Source: Acanthaster planci (Eukaryota > Echinodermata > Asteroidea > Valvatida > Acanthasteridae). Taken from it: 64,000 nucleotides of DNA. Positions 21,791-33,786 of this stretch are shown here, piece by piece. The translations under genes were made by a program, and so were the position numbers. Where the stretch lies: the NCBI RefSeq assembly GCF_001949145.1, contig NW_019091376.1:2040314-2104313 (forward strand), in the 5' to 3' direction. The first letter of the stretch is position 1. Each line of letters begins with the position of its first letter. The notes beneath the pieces are model-generated. The model was not told the DNA's origin, searched no databases, and saw only the letters and a list, made by a program, of their open reading frames with translations.

Positions 21791-22282
21791 TCAGAGCTGG
21801 TTCAGTGCGTGTTACGGCTGGCACAATATCAAAGCAGAAATTAAATTTGATTATGTAACACTTTCTCTAATTATAAAACATATATTCCTGTCTACCACTT
21901 TGTTTTCTTGTAATATTTTAAGTCAGGGTACACCCTTTCTAAAAATATGTTGCTCAAGATATTTCATTCTATACATTCTGAGAAAAGTGTACCGCAAAAT
22001 TGGGGAATTTTGCCTCATTAAAACTTCGTTTGTCCTAGAAATTGAAAAGTGAAGATTTATTCGTCAAAACGAATAGATTTAAGCGGCGCGTCGTCTCGGC
22101 ATAACCATGGCTGCACTGTCCATGCTGCAACCCATGTCGTGGTCGCAAGTTTTTTCTAGAAAGTCGAACTGGGAAAGGGAACTGAAGTTATTGTACTTAA
22201 AGAAGATTACAATCATCCTCCTTACATTCTCCACCATTTAAAATGCATTGTTGTCCTCGACAATGAGAGAACTTAAGGGAAC

Positions 22283-23663
22283 CTACAAGCAATTGCCAAA
22301 CCTATCAGGGGGCTCTATTTGTCTCCGTCGAGGGTGTGCGGGTTGTTCGTCCTCAGAAGAAGAATCCCCTGCACTGCTTTTGGTGACCTTGGATCGTGCA
22401 CGGCCTCGGAAAGTCGCACGTCTCCTTGATGAAGCTGCCAAGCTGTCAGAGGAGTCTTGAGCTTCCTCCAGCAAATTGTTCTTGAGGTCTGCATCCCCTG
22501 ATGAGCTGTGGCCCATCTCAGAACCCTTGAAGCTATCTGGTGGTGGGACTACAGGTACACCTACCGCCGTGTCAGTCTCGTCTTGTCCAGAAGTTGAAGC
22601 TTCGGAGGGCGTCACATCGAATGGACACAACATCAGCATGTTGCAGTGCAGGGTTCTCACAACCGGGGTGCCGACTCTCTGCACAATATAAGACGGAATG
22701 CCCTGCAATTTCTGTACCACCACATGCGGGACGGCTTCCCACTGGTCCTTTAACTTCGACTTCCCTCGCTCCGACTTGTTGGCCACAAGGACTCTGTCTC
22801 TTGGTTGTGAGACACTTTCACGCACTTTCTTGTCATACCCTGCTTTCTGTCTGGCCCTTGACTTCTCCGCAGTCTCCTGTACTTCCAGAAAGACCTTGCG
22901 CATATGCTGTCTGAGTTGCTGGACGTATGTTGAGGGATCAGGACTGGGCGTAGAGAGCTCTGGGTCTGTTGCTGTAGCTGGACAAAGCAGGTCAACGGGT
23001 ACCTTTGGTTTTCTCAGGAACATCAGATGAAACAGGGAGTGTCCGGTGGACTCGTGTCTGCTGCAGTTGTATGCATGTGTGAGTGCACCCACATGCATTG
23101 CCCAATTGGCCTTCTGACTTGGTTCCAGAGTTCCCAATATCGATAGCAGAGTTCGATTGAACCTTTCAGTCATGCCATTTCCCTGAGGGTGGTAAGGTGT
23201 AGTCCTTGTCTTCTTCACCCCGAGCAAGCTGCACAACTCTTGGGTAACACAGGATTCGAAACACCTCCCTTGGTCTGAATGCAATCTTTCTGGGATACCA
23301 TAATGAACCATAAACTTCTCCCAAAGGACAAGTGCTACCGTCGTTGCCCTTTCATCTTTCGTAGCGACTGAAGAGATCTGTGACTACCAAGATGTGCTCA
23401 CACCCTCCCTGTGACCTCTCCAGGGACAGGAAGTCAATACAGACAAGTTCAAGTGGGCGAGTTGTCCGGATGCTTTCCAGGGTGGCCTGTTTCCTTGTGT
23501 CCGGTGTCTTCCTCAGGGTACACCTCTTACACTTCTGGATGTAAGCCTTGACTTCTGTGTGCATGCCGGGCCAGAAATAACGGTCTTCGGCATGTTGGAA
23601 AACCGTCTCAAAGCCAAGGTGTCCCATCGAATCATGGACCTGCTTGAGAACTTGTTTCCTCAT
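22283..23663 (-). pseudogene. Ty3/gypsy integrase
   Basis: The segment 23352-23663 holds the N-terminal HHCC zinc-binding domain (His pair in 'VHDSMGHLGFE', Cys pair in 'CKRC') and the first catalytic Asp ('LVCIDFLSLE'). A frame break follows. The segment 22283-23311 carries the second Asp ('LHSDQGRCFES'), the catalytic Glu ('NGMTERFNRTLL') and a long C-terminal tail with a GPY/F-like region, ending in a basic, Ser-rich stretch. It would insert the element's cDNA into host DNA. At least one frameshift or deletion lies between 23311 and 23352, so it is not expected to be active. No chromodomain was seen. Confidence 0.85.
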
Positions 23664-23690
23664 CAGCTGGGGTAGGACTAAGACAAACTG

Positions 23691-24077
23691 TCATTTATCA
23701 CCATAGTTACCCTTCTTCTGATAGACAAGTAGGCCATCTTTCACCGCCAGCTGATCCCATGCACGCAATAGCCTCCTGACTACACCAGACTCCTTTGCTG
23801 CACGCCTTCGACTCAACCTGGTCTGCTGGGTTAGTCTCAACGCTACCACATGGCGAATAGCTGGGTCATCTTGTTGCATTTCTACCAGGCTAGTACCTCT
23901 TGTCTGCGTAAGACTTGTTCCGATGTGCCAAGCATCTCCGTTACTCCCATCAACAATCCCCTCTCCTGATGAAGTATTGCTGTCATTACTGGTAGCGACC
24001 AGGGGCTGATGATCAGAGCCGGGTGTCGAAGTTGTGTCACATCCGTCATTTTGGACAATCTGATGGATCTCTATCAC
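23691..24077 (-). pseudogene. Ty3/gypsy pol spacer between RNase H and integrase
   Basis: A 128-residue open frame, rich in Ser, Thr, Arg and Gln, ending in a conserved-looking 'WDQLAVKDGLLVYQKKG' stretch. This is typical of the linker just before the integrase zinc-binding domain in Ty3/gypsy polyproteins. No catalytic motif is expected here. Confidence 0.6.
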
Positions 24078-24169
24078 ACCATCGATGCCAGACTAATCTC
24101 GCGGAGCTTGCTGTGAAACAGGATGGGTGGAACCCGTCACTTTGGTATCTCCAGTGAGATTGGCACTCA

Positions 24170-25510
24170 TTACAGAGTCACCTGAAGCTTCTCTAGGGAC
24201 CGACATTCTCTGATACGTCTCATCAAGGATCTGGTTAACCGTCTCCCTAGGAATTCTCGACAGAGCATCAGCGTGGCGTTAGCTCTCCCTGGCCAATACA
24301 CAATATCCAGGTCGAACACAGAGAGGTCGCTGACCCACCGCTGGCTATGAGCGTCAAGCTTGGCCTTTTTCATGACGTAGATCAACGGATTGTTATCCTT
24401 GATGGCTGTTACCTTCTGCACATACAAATACTCTCAGAATTTCGCCGTCACTGCCCAATGAAGTGCCCGAAATTCCAGCTTGTGGGCTGGATACTTCAAC
24501 TCTGCCGCAGCAAGGGTCCGACTAGCATAAGCAATCACCCTTTCTTTGCCATCTTCTTTCTGCACCAACACTGCTCCAAGGCCATCACCTGAAGCATCGG
24601 TCTGAACAAAGAACGGCTGTTGGTAGTCGGCGAAAGCGAGGATGGGTGCCGTTGTCACCTTCTCAATGAGTGTTTTGAATGCAACCTGGCAATCTGCACT
24701 CCATACGAATGGCCCATCCCTGACACCTCTCTTTCCACCTATCAACCCAATCAATGGCTTGGCTATTTGGGCGTAACTCCTTATAAATCTCCTATAGTAT
24801 CCAGTGAAGCCCAAGAAAGACAGGACATCCTTCTTGTTCGTAGGGGTTGGCCATCGCTTAACTGCCTCAAGCTTTTCTAGATCAGTCGAAATTCCTTTCT
24901 CGGATATCACGTGCCCAAGGTAATTGACCTCCGTCTGGAACAGATGGCACTAAGAGGGCTTGAGCTTTAAGCCATATTCCCTGAGCCTCGCGAACACCCT
25001 TTCCAGTCACTGCAAGTGTTCCTCAATGGTGGTGCTGAAGACCACAATGTCATCCAAGTAAATCCGGACTTGAGAGTAGTTGAGGTCCCCAAAGACCATG
25101 GTCATCAACTGTTGGAAGGTTGCCGATGTATTAGTCAAACCGAACGGCATGCGTGTGTATTTGAAGAGCCCCATCGGAGTGGTGAAAGCTGTCTTCTGGC
25201 GGTCTTGCTCTGCCATCTGCACCTGTAGGTAGCCTGAGGTCAGGTCTAGGCAGGAGAAGTACTTAGCGTTACCCAGTGCATCAAGGGATTCATCTATTGG
25301 GGGAAGGGGAAGAGCATTAGGGACAGTTCTCGCATTCAGCTGTCGGTAATCAACACAGAGACGTATGCGACCATCCTTTTTTCTTACTACAACAATCGGT
25401 GAGGTGAATGGGCTCTGACTTGGCTTTATAATGCCATTGGTCTTCAACTCTTCGATGTGTTCCCGCACCTCTTGGAATTGGGAGGATGGAATTCGTTGAT
25501 AAGTCAACAA
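24170..25510 (-). pseudogene. Ty3/gypsy reverse transcriptase and RNase H
   Basis: From 25510 down: fingers ('GIIKPSQSPFTSPIVVVRKKDG'-type block), palm first Asp ('FSCLDLTSGYLQV'), 'MPFGLTN', and the YLDD box at 25049-25060. After a short break at 24910-25007 come the thumb and connection ('LGFTGYYRRFIRSYAQIAKP'), then RNase H ('FVQTDASGDGLGAVLVQ', first Asp of the RNase H site) and its end ('KTDNNPL'-type block at about 24390 and a mutated 'ADALSR' region). It would copy element RNA to DNA. Stops and frame changes near 24920-25000, 24430 and 24250 disable it. Confidence 0.9.
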
Positions 25511-25513
25511 GGG

Positions 25514-26425
25514 TTATCTCGTGCAACACTGTCGAGGTGCAACCCACGTCAAGGGAGTTAACAGAAAACCCATTGTTGTTTCGGGCAAGCAGATCCTCCA
25601 CAGCTTTCCTTTCAGCTGAGGCAAAGCTGCCTCAGATAATTCGACATCCGGTATTTCCTGTCCACGGTGAACTTTCTGTTCTGAGGTCACCACTCCTCCT
25701 TGGCCTGAAGGTGCCTCGCAAACAGCTTTGATACATGACAGTGAGGCGACTTTCATATTACGCCGGATGGTCACCACTTCACTTGAGGTGTTCAGGAGCT
25801 TGACAGGCGCTTTACCACCAGTCACTTCCACTAACAGTCGACCAACTGCAAGTGGCCCATCCTTTCCGTCCACCAAGGCAGGAAACTTCCTTTCTCCTGT
25901 AACACGTGGGGCTTGAGCCAAGAAAGAAACCTCCATCCCCGGTCGAATCTTCAGTGGATGCTTCCCATTAAACTGCAAATGTCCAATCTCTCCATCTGCA
26001 TGAGCAATGTCAGCGCCATCTGCATTTACGAATCGAAAAGCTTTGAACCAAGACTGGGATAACCTCTGACTCTTCTCCATGAAGCGCCGCCCATGGGTCC
26101 ATTTCATCTTGTCTCGACTAGCTGTGATTACATTGGTGCCAATAAGAACCGGGGTTTCGCGTCGGAAAGGGGTCACTGGAACAACAAATGCCGGTACTTT
26201 ACAAAGGTGTTGACCCAATGCCTCAAGGTCCACCTCAATAACACCACGATGAGGAACAACCTGTCCTCCGGCTCCACTTATGGACACATCGGCAGGGCGA
26301 AGGGGTTGTTGGCTCAGGGTGGGGTGCCTTTTTATGAACTCATCTGTTATGGTAGTAACCTGGGAGCCAGTGTCCAGCAGAGACGTAGCGAGAACTCCAG
26401 AGACCTTAACTTCTGCAGAGTTAAC
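25514..26425 (-). pseudogene. Ty3/gypsy aspartic protease region
   Basis: The retropepsin active-site motif DTGSQ is read on the minus strand at 26360-26374, in a frame preceding the open segment 25514-26287. The open segment continues with 'VLIGTNVI', matching the second conserved block of retropepsins ('iLG.d.l' type). A long linker to the reverse transcriptase follows. The motif and the open frame are separated by a frame change near 26290. The protease would cleave the polyprotein. Confidence 0.75.
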
Positions 26426-26688
26426 GGCTCCAGCTAAAGGGATTATAGCCTCTCCTCCTACATGATTGTCAGCTGCTGTTTGGACTTTGTCTGGACGATC
26501 GGGGGTCAGACCGGTTTGACTAGGTGGGCATTTGCTCGATGAACTCGCTGACCACCCTATATCCGCAGGTTCTGCTCGTTAAACGGGACCTCCTTTGTCT
26601 GGGCTTGAGCTGGTGGGAATGGAATGGTTTGGGTTGGGACTTGGGCCTGTTGGTCATTCTGTGCCATGCGTTTGGCTTGAGGGGGCAC

Positions 26689-27919
26689 TCAACGGTCCTC
26701 GGGGCAATTCCTGGCGAGGTGTCTCATGTCTCCACAGTTGAAGCATCCTGTGTAAGGAGCCTTCTGACATGGCTGACTCGGTACTTGCGGTGGGAACACG
26801 ACTGCTTCGAGATGCATCAGCCGTTGTCCGTGCTGCTGCTGGGCATGTAGAAGTTGGCCCATCGCTGCAACCTGTTCCTGACACATTGCCTTCATCTCTT
26901 CCATCTGCTTGGACAGGAGTTCCTGAAAAGCAGGGTTGGTGGCATCACTTGGTGCAGGAGAAGTGGTCTCCTTCACTACTAGTGACTGTTTCTGGGGCCT
27001 CTCCTTGGTCTTCTGTTGAGGCAAACTCTGGGCAAGCTCACTCATGGTGTAAAGAGGAGTGCACCGTCTTCGGATTTCCTCTGCCTGTTGCTCCTCTTCG
27101 GCAATGATGTGTAACTCCCGGCGAATGTCACGAAAAGTCGTGGATCTTGGTTGCATAGGGGCCAACCGCTGCGTGTATTGAAGGTCTCTCAACCCGCACA
27201 TAAACTGAGTGGCCAAAGTCCTGTCTCTGCTCTCTTCCATGATGCAACTCTGGCCTCGGCGTCGCCTCATCTCCTCAACTTCTCGAAGTGTGGCCTCTAG
27301 TGAGATGGCAAACTCGGTTGGCGTCTCATTCTCACGTTGCACTCTGGAGTAGAATTTTGCCAAGGGGGAAAAAGCACTCCTATCCTCACCATATTCTTCC
27401 AGGAGCTCAGAAAAGGCTTTATCGGCATCTAAGCCCTCTGGAGTCCTCCCCTCAAGATTGAGTAGCACGTGTCTAGCCTTTCCTCCGGTGTGTCTCACAA
27501 CTTCATGAAATTGGAGGGTTCCTGGAGCTGTTCTTTTACATTCCAGCAGGAACCGGATGTCCCGGATCCAGTCCTCCAATCTGGGCCATGCTTCTCCTTG
27601 CCAGTGAATGTGGCCACACCCTTCACCTGGTGTGTTGTCAGCATTCTTGACTGTTGACTTGGTCGCTGGTAGCCATCATCATTCTTCATCGGGATGGGGT
27701 CAAAATCGGCGAGATGGAGTGGGGAGGTAGCCACTGGCTGGGGGGCTGCCGTGAAATGCTGGGGTGGTAGTCAGTCTTTCCCTTCACTGCAGGTGATTGA
27801 TGGAGAAGCGGACCCTCTCCGTAGGGGTACGGTGTTAGTTGTGGAGGGGTGCTTGGTGCCATAGACATGGGCACCCACATCTTCGGTGTTTCAGCCATTG
27901 GTAATGCAAAGCTTCCCAA
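26689..27919 (-). pseudogene. Ty3/gypsy gag (capsid and nucleocapsid)
   Basis: The frame at 26689-27579 contains a capsid-like helical domain ('FSPLAKFYSRVQRENETPTE', 'LATQFMCGLRD'), a Gln-rich coiled stretch, and one CCHC zinc knuckle at the end ('CFNCGDMRHLARNC'). The start of gag continues to about 27919 in other frames (a Pro-rich N-terminus, and 'VKGVATFTG' before the capsid). So at least one frameshift near 27580-27650 has broken it. Gag would form the particle and bind the RNA. Confidence 0.8.
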
Positions 27920-28483
27920 CCTAAAATACTGTGTTGGCTTACCCTAGGGGAAAAAAACAACTGCCTCTTCACACTAAAACACCTGGCTAAGTTCCAATGG
28001 AAAATGCTCCCTACCCGGATTCTCCACCAAAAGAAAGAAAAAAAAGTAGCACGGAAAAAAGGTGCCCTAAACTAAGTCTGAATAAACAAAAAAACAAACC
28101 AGAATTTGGGGAACTCGCTAAACTTCAAATTTGATTGGGTAGAGAGGAGTCGCAAGGAAAATTAGGTGGAGGCAAATGACCGTAAATTTTATAGAAAGGA
28201 GGAAACAAAACAAAAAAAATGGGATTCCAAAATTTATTGCTTAGGGGCAATGCTCAACAGAATCCAAACAACGATATAAAAAAGGAATTGTCTAACCACA
28301 AACTCAATCAAACTGGTGATCTAAAAAAATTCAAAAACCAGTGTGATATCTGAGCAGAATGGGACTAGAATAACTGTGATCTTGAAAAAAATGCACTTAA
28401 TGAAACTACGTCAAACTACAAAAAATTAGATGCCAATTAAACTTTGCTGATCAAAAGAAATAGGAGTATGGATTCAACAAAAT

Positions 28484-29036
28484 TTAACCACTTCGTGCCG
28501 GGGCATTTTTCAACGTTGATGATGCTGGGCCAGCATGACTATCATTTTCCGTTTTCAAAATCCTTCAACAATTCATCATTTCANNNNNNNNNNNNNNNNN
28601 NNNNNNNNNNNNNNNNNNNNNNNNNNNNNNNNNNNNNNNNNNNNNNNNNNNNNNNNNNNNNNNNNNNNNNNNNNNNNNNNNNNNNNNNNNNNNNNNNNNN
28701 NNNNNNNNNNNNNNNNNNNNNNNNNNNNNNNNNNNNNNNNNNNNNNNNNNNNNNNNNNNNNNNNNNNNNNNNNNNNNNNNNNNNNNNNNNNNNNNNNNNN
28801 NNNNNNNNNNNNNNNNNNNNNNNNNNNNNNNNNNNNNNNNNNNNNNNNNNNNNNNNNNNNNNNNNNNNNNNNNNNNNNNNNNNNNNNNNNNNNNNNNNNN
28901 NNNNNNNNNNNNNNNNNNNNNNNNNNNNNNNNNNNNNNNNNNNNNNNNNNNNNTCCTTTGTCCGAGTTAGGAGACCCCGGCCACACATATAAACCATATG
29001 GCTCCGATTTAGGAGTCCCCGGCTGGTAGTGGTTAA
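28484..29036. mobile_element. TTAA-flanked MITE containing an assembly gap
   Basis: TTAA at 28484-28487 is followed by CCACTTCGTGCCGGGG. At the other side CCCCGGCTGGTAGTGG is followed by TTAA at 29033-29036. The ends are inverted and the flanking TTAA fits piggyBac-type insertion. The middle holds 370 N and, after it, two related 40-bp units (GTTAGGAGACCCCGG... and TTTAGGAGTCCCCGG...). It sits inside the 5' part of the nested gypsy element, the third level of nesting. Confidence 0.6.
28584..28953. other. Assembly gap (370 N)
   Basis: A run of N only; open frames drawn across it are meaningless. Confidence 0.99.
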
Positions 29037-29106
29037 AGTCGAGCAAATACAAGCAAAAAAATGAATGAATTTCAACAAAGAAACGAAAACCTAACCACAA
29101 GCAAAA

Positions 29107-30083
29107 CTAAAAAAAACTGAAGCCAACACAGCATATAAGAGGGTTGCAAAACAATAAACACAACAGCTTTGACAACAGAATAAAACGGCAGACTAAGCGC
29201 GGGGCAGAGAACTCATAAAAATGTGGTGTGTGCTCTTCACTGCCAGTCTTCACTGCCGGATTTTTGAGAAGTACAGCAGGATGAGCTGCTCTTACTGGCA
29301 ATCGTACTTGATGCAGTCTGTCACCCACTCGGAGAATCCTATCCCTGTCGATGTAGGGATTCAGCTCTGTTCCTCTTGTTCAATTTCCCACTTCTGACGT
29401 CCGATAGTTGAGCAGCAAAGGTCTCTTCCTGTACAGCCTTTACCATGATGGCTTCTGCCTTTTGGAGTTCCTGAACGGACCTTGCCTCCTTGCAGTCATG
29501 CCAGGCTCTACACGCAAGAGGTCGCCCAGAATGAGTTGGTTATGTGTACCAGTCCAGCTGTGGCTCTTACTGAAGACTTCCAAATCGAGAATCTGGTAAA
29601 TCTTTCACTGCCCAATGGTACTGGAGCCAAGGCTACCTTGCTGCAGGTGACTTTCTCTGGAGCTACCTCTGGGTCGCCCTCAATGATTTCTGCTTCATCC
29701 TTTAACTGGGCATGACCTGCGGGTAGATCTCTCTGCATTAAGAATTTCGGTCCTGTAAGCCACATAGACCTGCTCAGCTCCACTGCTGGAATGGACCTCA
29801 AAGCCTGATCAGCTGGATTGTTCTCAGATGGAATGTAAGCCCATTGCTGAGGATGGGAAGTCTTACATATCTGATTGACACAGTTGCAGACATAGGTGCA
29901 GAAATGGCGCTTCCGGTTGGTTATGTAGCCCAGAACCACTCTGCTGTCAGTGTAAATGTTCGACTTGTCAATTTTCTCATGCAGTTCCTGGGTGAAGTAG
30001 TCTTCAATTTGCGCTGCTAAGACTGAAGCACAGAGTTCCAGGCATGGATTGTTGTTGCTGCTTTGGGGGACAGTTGGCCTCAT
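29107..30083 (-). pseudogene. BEL/Pao RNase H and pre-integrase region
   Basis: The frame at 29508-30083 holds an RNase H segment ('LELCASVLAAQIEDYF', 'IYTDSRVVLGYI') and the following 'IPSENNPADQALRSI' block typical of BEL/Pao pol. The next conserved block ('LRVGDRLHQVRLPVRAAHP'-like, 29250-29340) lies in another frame and marks the approach to the integrase. The similarity ends near 29240, where the nested element begins. Several frame changes (29340-29510) make this non-functional. Confidence 0.8.
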
Positions 30084-30163
30084 CTGTTCTCATGTAGCAT
30101 CCTGCTCCTGTGGCTTTGGTGGAAGCATCCTCGAATGTATGAAGCTCTCTTCTTATTGCCTGT

Positions 30164-31081
30164 TTAGTTGGGAAGGGCGCGCAAGGGCGGAGGAACCTGC
30201 ACGTCCTCTAGGGCCACCAAGGATTTTCTCCACACTTTCCAATCCTGAAGCAAGTCTGTCGGAAGCAGGTCATCCCACCCGTTGATGTCTTGTGTCGGCT
30301 CTCTGAGCAACATTTTTCCCCTGATAATCACAGGTGCTGCTAGACCTATTGGATCATAGACACCATTGACCTCTGACAAAACCATTCTTTTGGTGCAAGC
30401 ATCGACTTTTGGCTCCAACAGTTGGAAGGTGAAGGAGTCCCTTTTCAAGTCCCAGGAGACACCCAATGTCCGCTGTATGGTGGGCTGTTGCTTGGCCCTG
30501 ATGTCAGCTTCTGCTAAATTTGGGGCCAATTCTGCTATCTCGAAGGTAGAGAGAACCTCAGTACTGCTTGATGCAAACTTGTGCAAGTGTATGTTTGCAG
30601 TGGAAAGAAGATCTCTGGTTCTTTTCAGCAGGTCAAATGCCTCATCTGCGGTCAGTAGGGTCTTCAGCATGTCGTCCACATACAAATTGTCTTCAATCAG
30701 TTCCCTTACGTCAGTGCCAAACTCTGCTTTGCTTTCCTGGCGAGTTTTTCTGAGACCGCTTATAGCAACAGCCGGTGATGGCTTGTTGCCGAAGACATGC
30801 ACGGTCATGCAGTAGGGGACTATATCTGTATCTGGTGTGTTGTTATCATACCACAGGAAGCGAAGGTATTTTGTGTGATCATCTCTGTCCTCGAAAGCAT
30901 AGAACATCTGTTCAATATCGGCACTGATTGCCACTGGCTCTTCTCGAAACCTTGTGAGCATGCCGAAAAGGTGGTTCATCAGGTCAGGACCGTTCAACCG
31001 GACATCATTCAAGAAAACACCAGAGAAGGTGGTTTGTCGGGTTTCTAAGGATGGTATATGCCAAAATGTGGGAGATACCAA
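30164..31081 (-). pseudogene. BEL/Pao reverse transcriptase
   Basis: A 305-residue open frame contains the BEL/Pao blocks '[19 protein letters not shown]', first palm Asp in '[13 protein letters not shown]', '[16 protein letters not shown]', and the YVDD box at 30671-30682. It then has the BEL-specific '[16 protein letters not shown]' and '[16 protein letters not shown]' regions. It would copy element RNA to cDNA. The frame is intact over the polymerase core, but the flanking parts are in other frames. Confidence 0.9.
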
Positions 31082-32095
31082 GCTTCTTCATTGACGTCCA
31101 CAGGCTCACCTTGCACTCGCTTAGCGAGTTTCTTGTCAAGGAGTTTACCCATGAACTCGAAGTAGTGTTCCTTCTTTCTCTTGTCCTGTGACAGTGAATT
31201 GGCTAGGTCTTCATCCTGGATTCAGCCTGTTTTCTGTTGTTGTGGAGCTTCTGGCGCTCTTTCCTGATCAGCAATGGTGCACACCAATTTCCTGTTTGGT
31301 CCTTCTTCATCTTGCAGTTCATCAGCTTAGTGAATTCTTTATCATCCAAAGAAAGTCCCAGACGCTCATCGGAACAGGTGCTCTTAAATACATCTGCCAG
31401 ATCACCTGGCTTTGGCCTGTGTTGAATTACTTCGATGACATTCTGACATGGCTCGAGGTTGGCAGAATTGCGACCACTTCTCAGCACTTGTGTGTTGTAA
31501 GTACCGACCATGTCCCTCTGCAGGTGGGTGAAATCTCTGCAGACATGTGCACCACTCAAGCAGACGTCTCCCATGATAACCCAATCGAGATCTAATCGGT
31601 GCGCCCATGGTTGATGATCATTGCCATTGATGACCTCCCTCACCTTGTGAAATTGGGGAGCGTCTCTGCCCAGGAGGTTTGCTATCTCCGCATCCTTCTT
31701 CAAAGGAGGAAGCATCGGGGCAATAGACTTCAAATGACCAAAGGCTTCTGCAACTTCAGGTGTAGGGATTTCCGACCGGTCTCTGGGAATGTTGTTGCAC
31801 TCATAAAGGGTAGGAGCTGGGGCACGGATTGTGCCATCCAAATTCTCTGTGATCAGCCCCGAAAGTTTTCTTGAAGGCCACCTACTGTCTTCATGGCATA
31901 CCTCGACTTTTTTATTTTCACCCCCAAACTGTCCAGGAGATTCTGGTTGATGAGACAGCCATCGCTCGCATCGTCTATGAGAACAGAAGTCGTGATGGCA
32001 ACTTCTGACTTCTCCTGAAGGAAGGCTCTTGCTAGGCATATCTTGGCACATGAACGGCCCTGCTTGCTTTCGCCGCACACTCGGGTTCATTTAGG
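31082..32095 (-). pseudogene. BEL/Pao protease and protease-RT linker
   Basis: At about 31860-32080 one frame carries a retropepsin-like segment ('VLIDDASDGCLINQNLLDSLG', with DDAS at the active-site position). The linker follows in a second frame (31203-31840; 'WVIMGDVCLSGAHVC' block typical of BEL/Pao), and a short piece to 31082 leads into the reverse transcriptase. The Gly usual after the catalytic Asp is replaced (DDAS), and the protease and linker are separated by a frame change. Probably dead. Confidence 0.75.
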
Positions 32096-32099
32096 TGTC

Positions 32100-33131
32100 A
32101 AGGTTGTTTCACTATCCTCTCCAGATTGTCTGATGGTGGTTGAAGATTGGTCTCATGTAGCTGCAGCTTCGTAGGTGAGTGGTTGTCTGTGCATCACAGT
32201 AGCATGGGCCCCACCATAGGTGTCGCATTTCACCCCGGACTTGCAATTTTTACTTGGGTGGTTCTGCTTCAGACATCAAAAGCACATGCCATTCACCTTG
32301 AGAAAGGCAACCTTTTCGTCTCCAGGTTTCGCCTTGAAGACACGGCAGTCCTGAAGGGTATGCCCTGTGTTATGAATAGGGCAGCGAGGTCCATCTTTGC
32401 TGTAGGCTTCATTTTCACCTCAGTCTTCCTGAGAGTGAATGCCTTTTTCCGTGATGCATGGTCACCCGTACCCTTGGACACGTCAGTGAATTGGAAACTA
32501 GGGTCCTTCTGTACGCGGACATGATCTTGAACAAATTTGACGAACACCTCAAATGGGGGAAACATTACGGAATGCTTCTCTTTGTATTTGAAGCCCTTCT
32601 CTCTCCACTTGACTTGCAGCCATTCTGGCAGTTTCTGGACCAATGGCCGCAGCCCCTTTGCGGAATCAAGTGCCAACAGACCTGGAAAGCGTTTTGTCTC
32701 CTTGATATACTGGCCTTCCAGAAGAAGATATCCAAACTCCTCGAGTTTAGAGCTGTTTCTTGGCGGAATCTTTTGGAATTGTTCTACTCTCTTCATGAAT
32801 TCTCGCTCCACTGCCTCCGGTGAACCATACTTCCTGTCCAGGTAGGCCCATTTCCTTTGGAGGCCGACATCAGGATTGTCTATATGGATTGAGTAGATTT
32901 CTGCACAAGGTCCTTGGATTCGCCTTCAAGGGAGTCAAGGATGAGGTCAATTTCCTGGAAGGGCTTTAAGTCTATATCTGTAACAACCTGTTGGAAGATG
33001 CATTTCCAGGATCTGTACTTTCCTGCGTTACTACGGAACTTCCTAAACCTGCTTCTAATCAGCTCCTTCTTAACCAGCATGTTACTGATAGAGTTCAGCT
33101 GTTCCTTCACTGGCTGGCTGGTGGGTTCCAA
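32100..33131 (-). pseudogene. BEL/Pao gag, central and C-terminal part
   Basis: The segment 32880-33131 ('KYRSWKCIFQQVVTDIDL') and 32293-32811 form the DUF1759-like gag core. At about 32200-32370 Cys/His-rich sequence in another frame looks like the gag zinc-knuckle region. Frame changes at about 32830-32880 and 32300 break it. Confidence 0.7.
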
Positions 33132-33749
33132 AGGGTTGGTCTTAGTGGATGACTGTTATGGCTGTGTTGTGCTCGCTTCTTCCTCATTGGCAACTTTGTC
33201 TCCTTTCTTTACAGTGACTTCTGATGGGGGATTCTCACCACCTGCCAACGACCTTTCTTGTGGTGATTTATCATCATTAGACCCATCAGGCTTTGTCTCT
33301 GGCTCCTTTGTCTCTGGTTTTGGGGATTTCTGAAAATGTGTTGACACGTAATCAGAGGTGCGGACAGCAGAGTTGACCGTAGGCATTTGCAAATTTTCCT
33401 GGAGTGGGGGAGGGTTCTCTGTAATGGTGGCTGATTCTGAAACGTATGCTTCTGCTGCAGCCATGGCATAATCTTTCTCTGCACCCAGAAGGAGAAGAGC
33501 ACTGGCAATGGCTGCCTCTTGGCGTTTCAAATCGGATTCCTGGCGACGAAGGTCTGCCCCCCGATGAGCATACTCGATCTTTGCTTTCAAGGACTGAGCC
33601 TTGGCATGAGCCTGTATGGCAGCTAAGCTTGTGCTTGACATTGTGCTCCCACCGATTTGACGGAAAGAGGCAGTTTTGTGAGACATCCCGCTTGGCTGGG
33701 AAAATAAGCTCACATCGTCAGAGTCAATTTCTTGGATCATCTTGAGCAT
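33132..33749 (-). pseudogene. BEL/Pao gag N-terminal part
   Basis: A 197-residue open frame (33156-33749) begins 37 bp inside the 5' LTR. It has a coiled-coil region ('DLRRQESDLKRQEAAIASAL') followed by a Pro/Glu/Lys-rich disordered stretch, as found at the start of BEL/Pao gag. It stops just before the DUF1759-like core, which begins in a nearby frame. Confidence 0.7.
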
Positions 33750-33786
33750 GTCTTGGAGAATTCTTCCTACTTATCTGGACCTGGGG

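Larger units (their letters stand above)
21791..29240 (-). mobile_element. Ty3/gypsy retrotransposon nested inside the BEL/Pao element
   Basis: The minus strand carries gag (with zinc knuckle), aspartic protease, reverse transcriptase, RNase H and integrase, in the Ty3/gypsy order with integrase last. It lies between two halves of the BEL/Pao element, so it inserted later. The coding part is 22283-27919; the flanks 21791-22282 and 27920-29240 (A-rich, including a MITE and an assembly gap) should hold its LTRs, but I could not match the two sides to each other. The limits given are the points where BEL/Pao coding sequence stops. Confidence 0.8.

Noticed and set aside
28444-29100. Long open frames across 28.5-29.1 kb and likewise 51.2-51.7 kb
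   Set aside because: They consist mainly of N.
21791-29240. LTRs for the nested gypsy element
   Set aside because: I compared the 21.8-22.3 and 27.9-29.2 kb flanks and found no convincing match; not reported as features.
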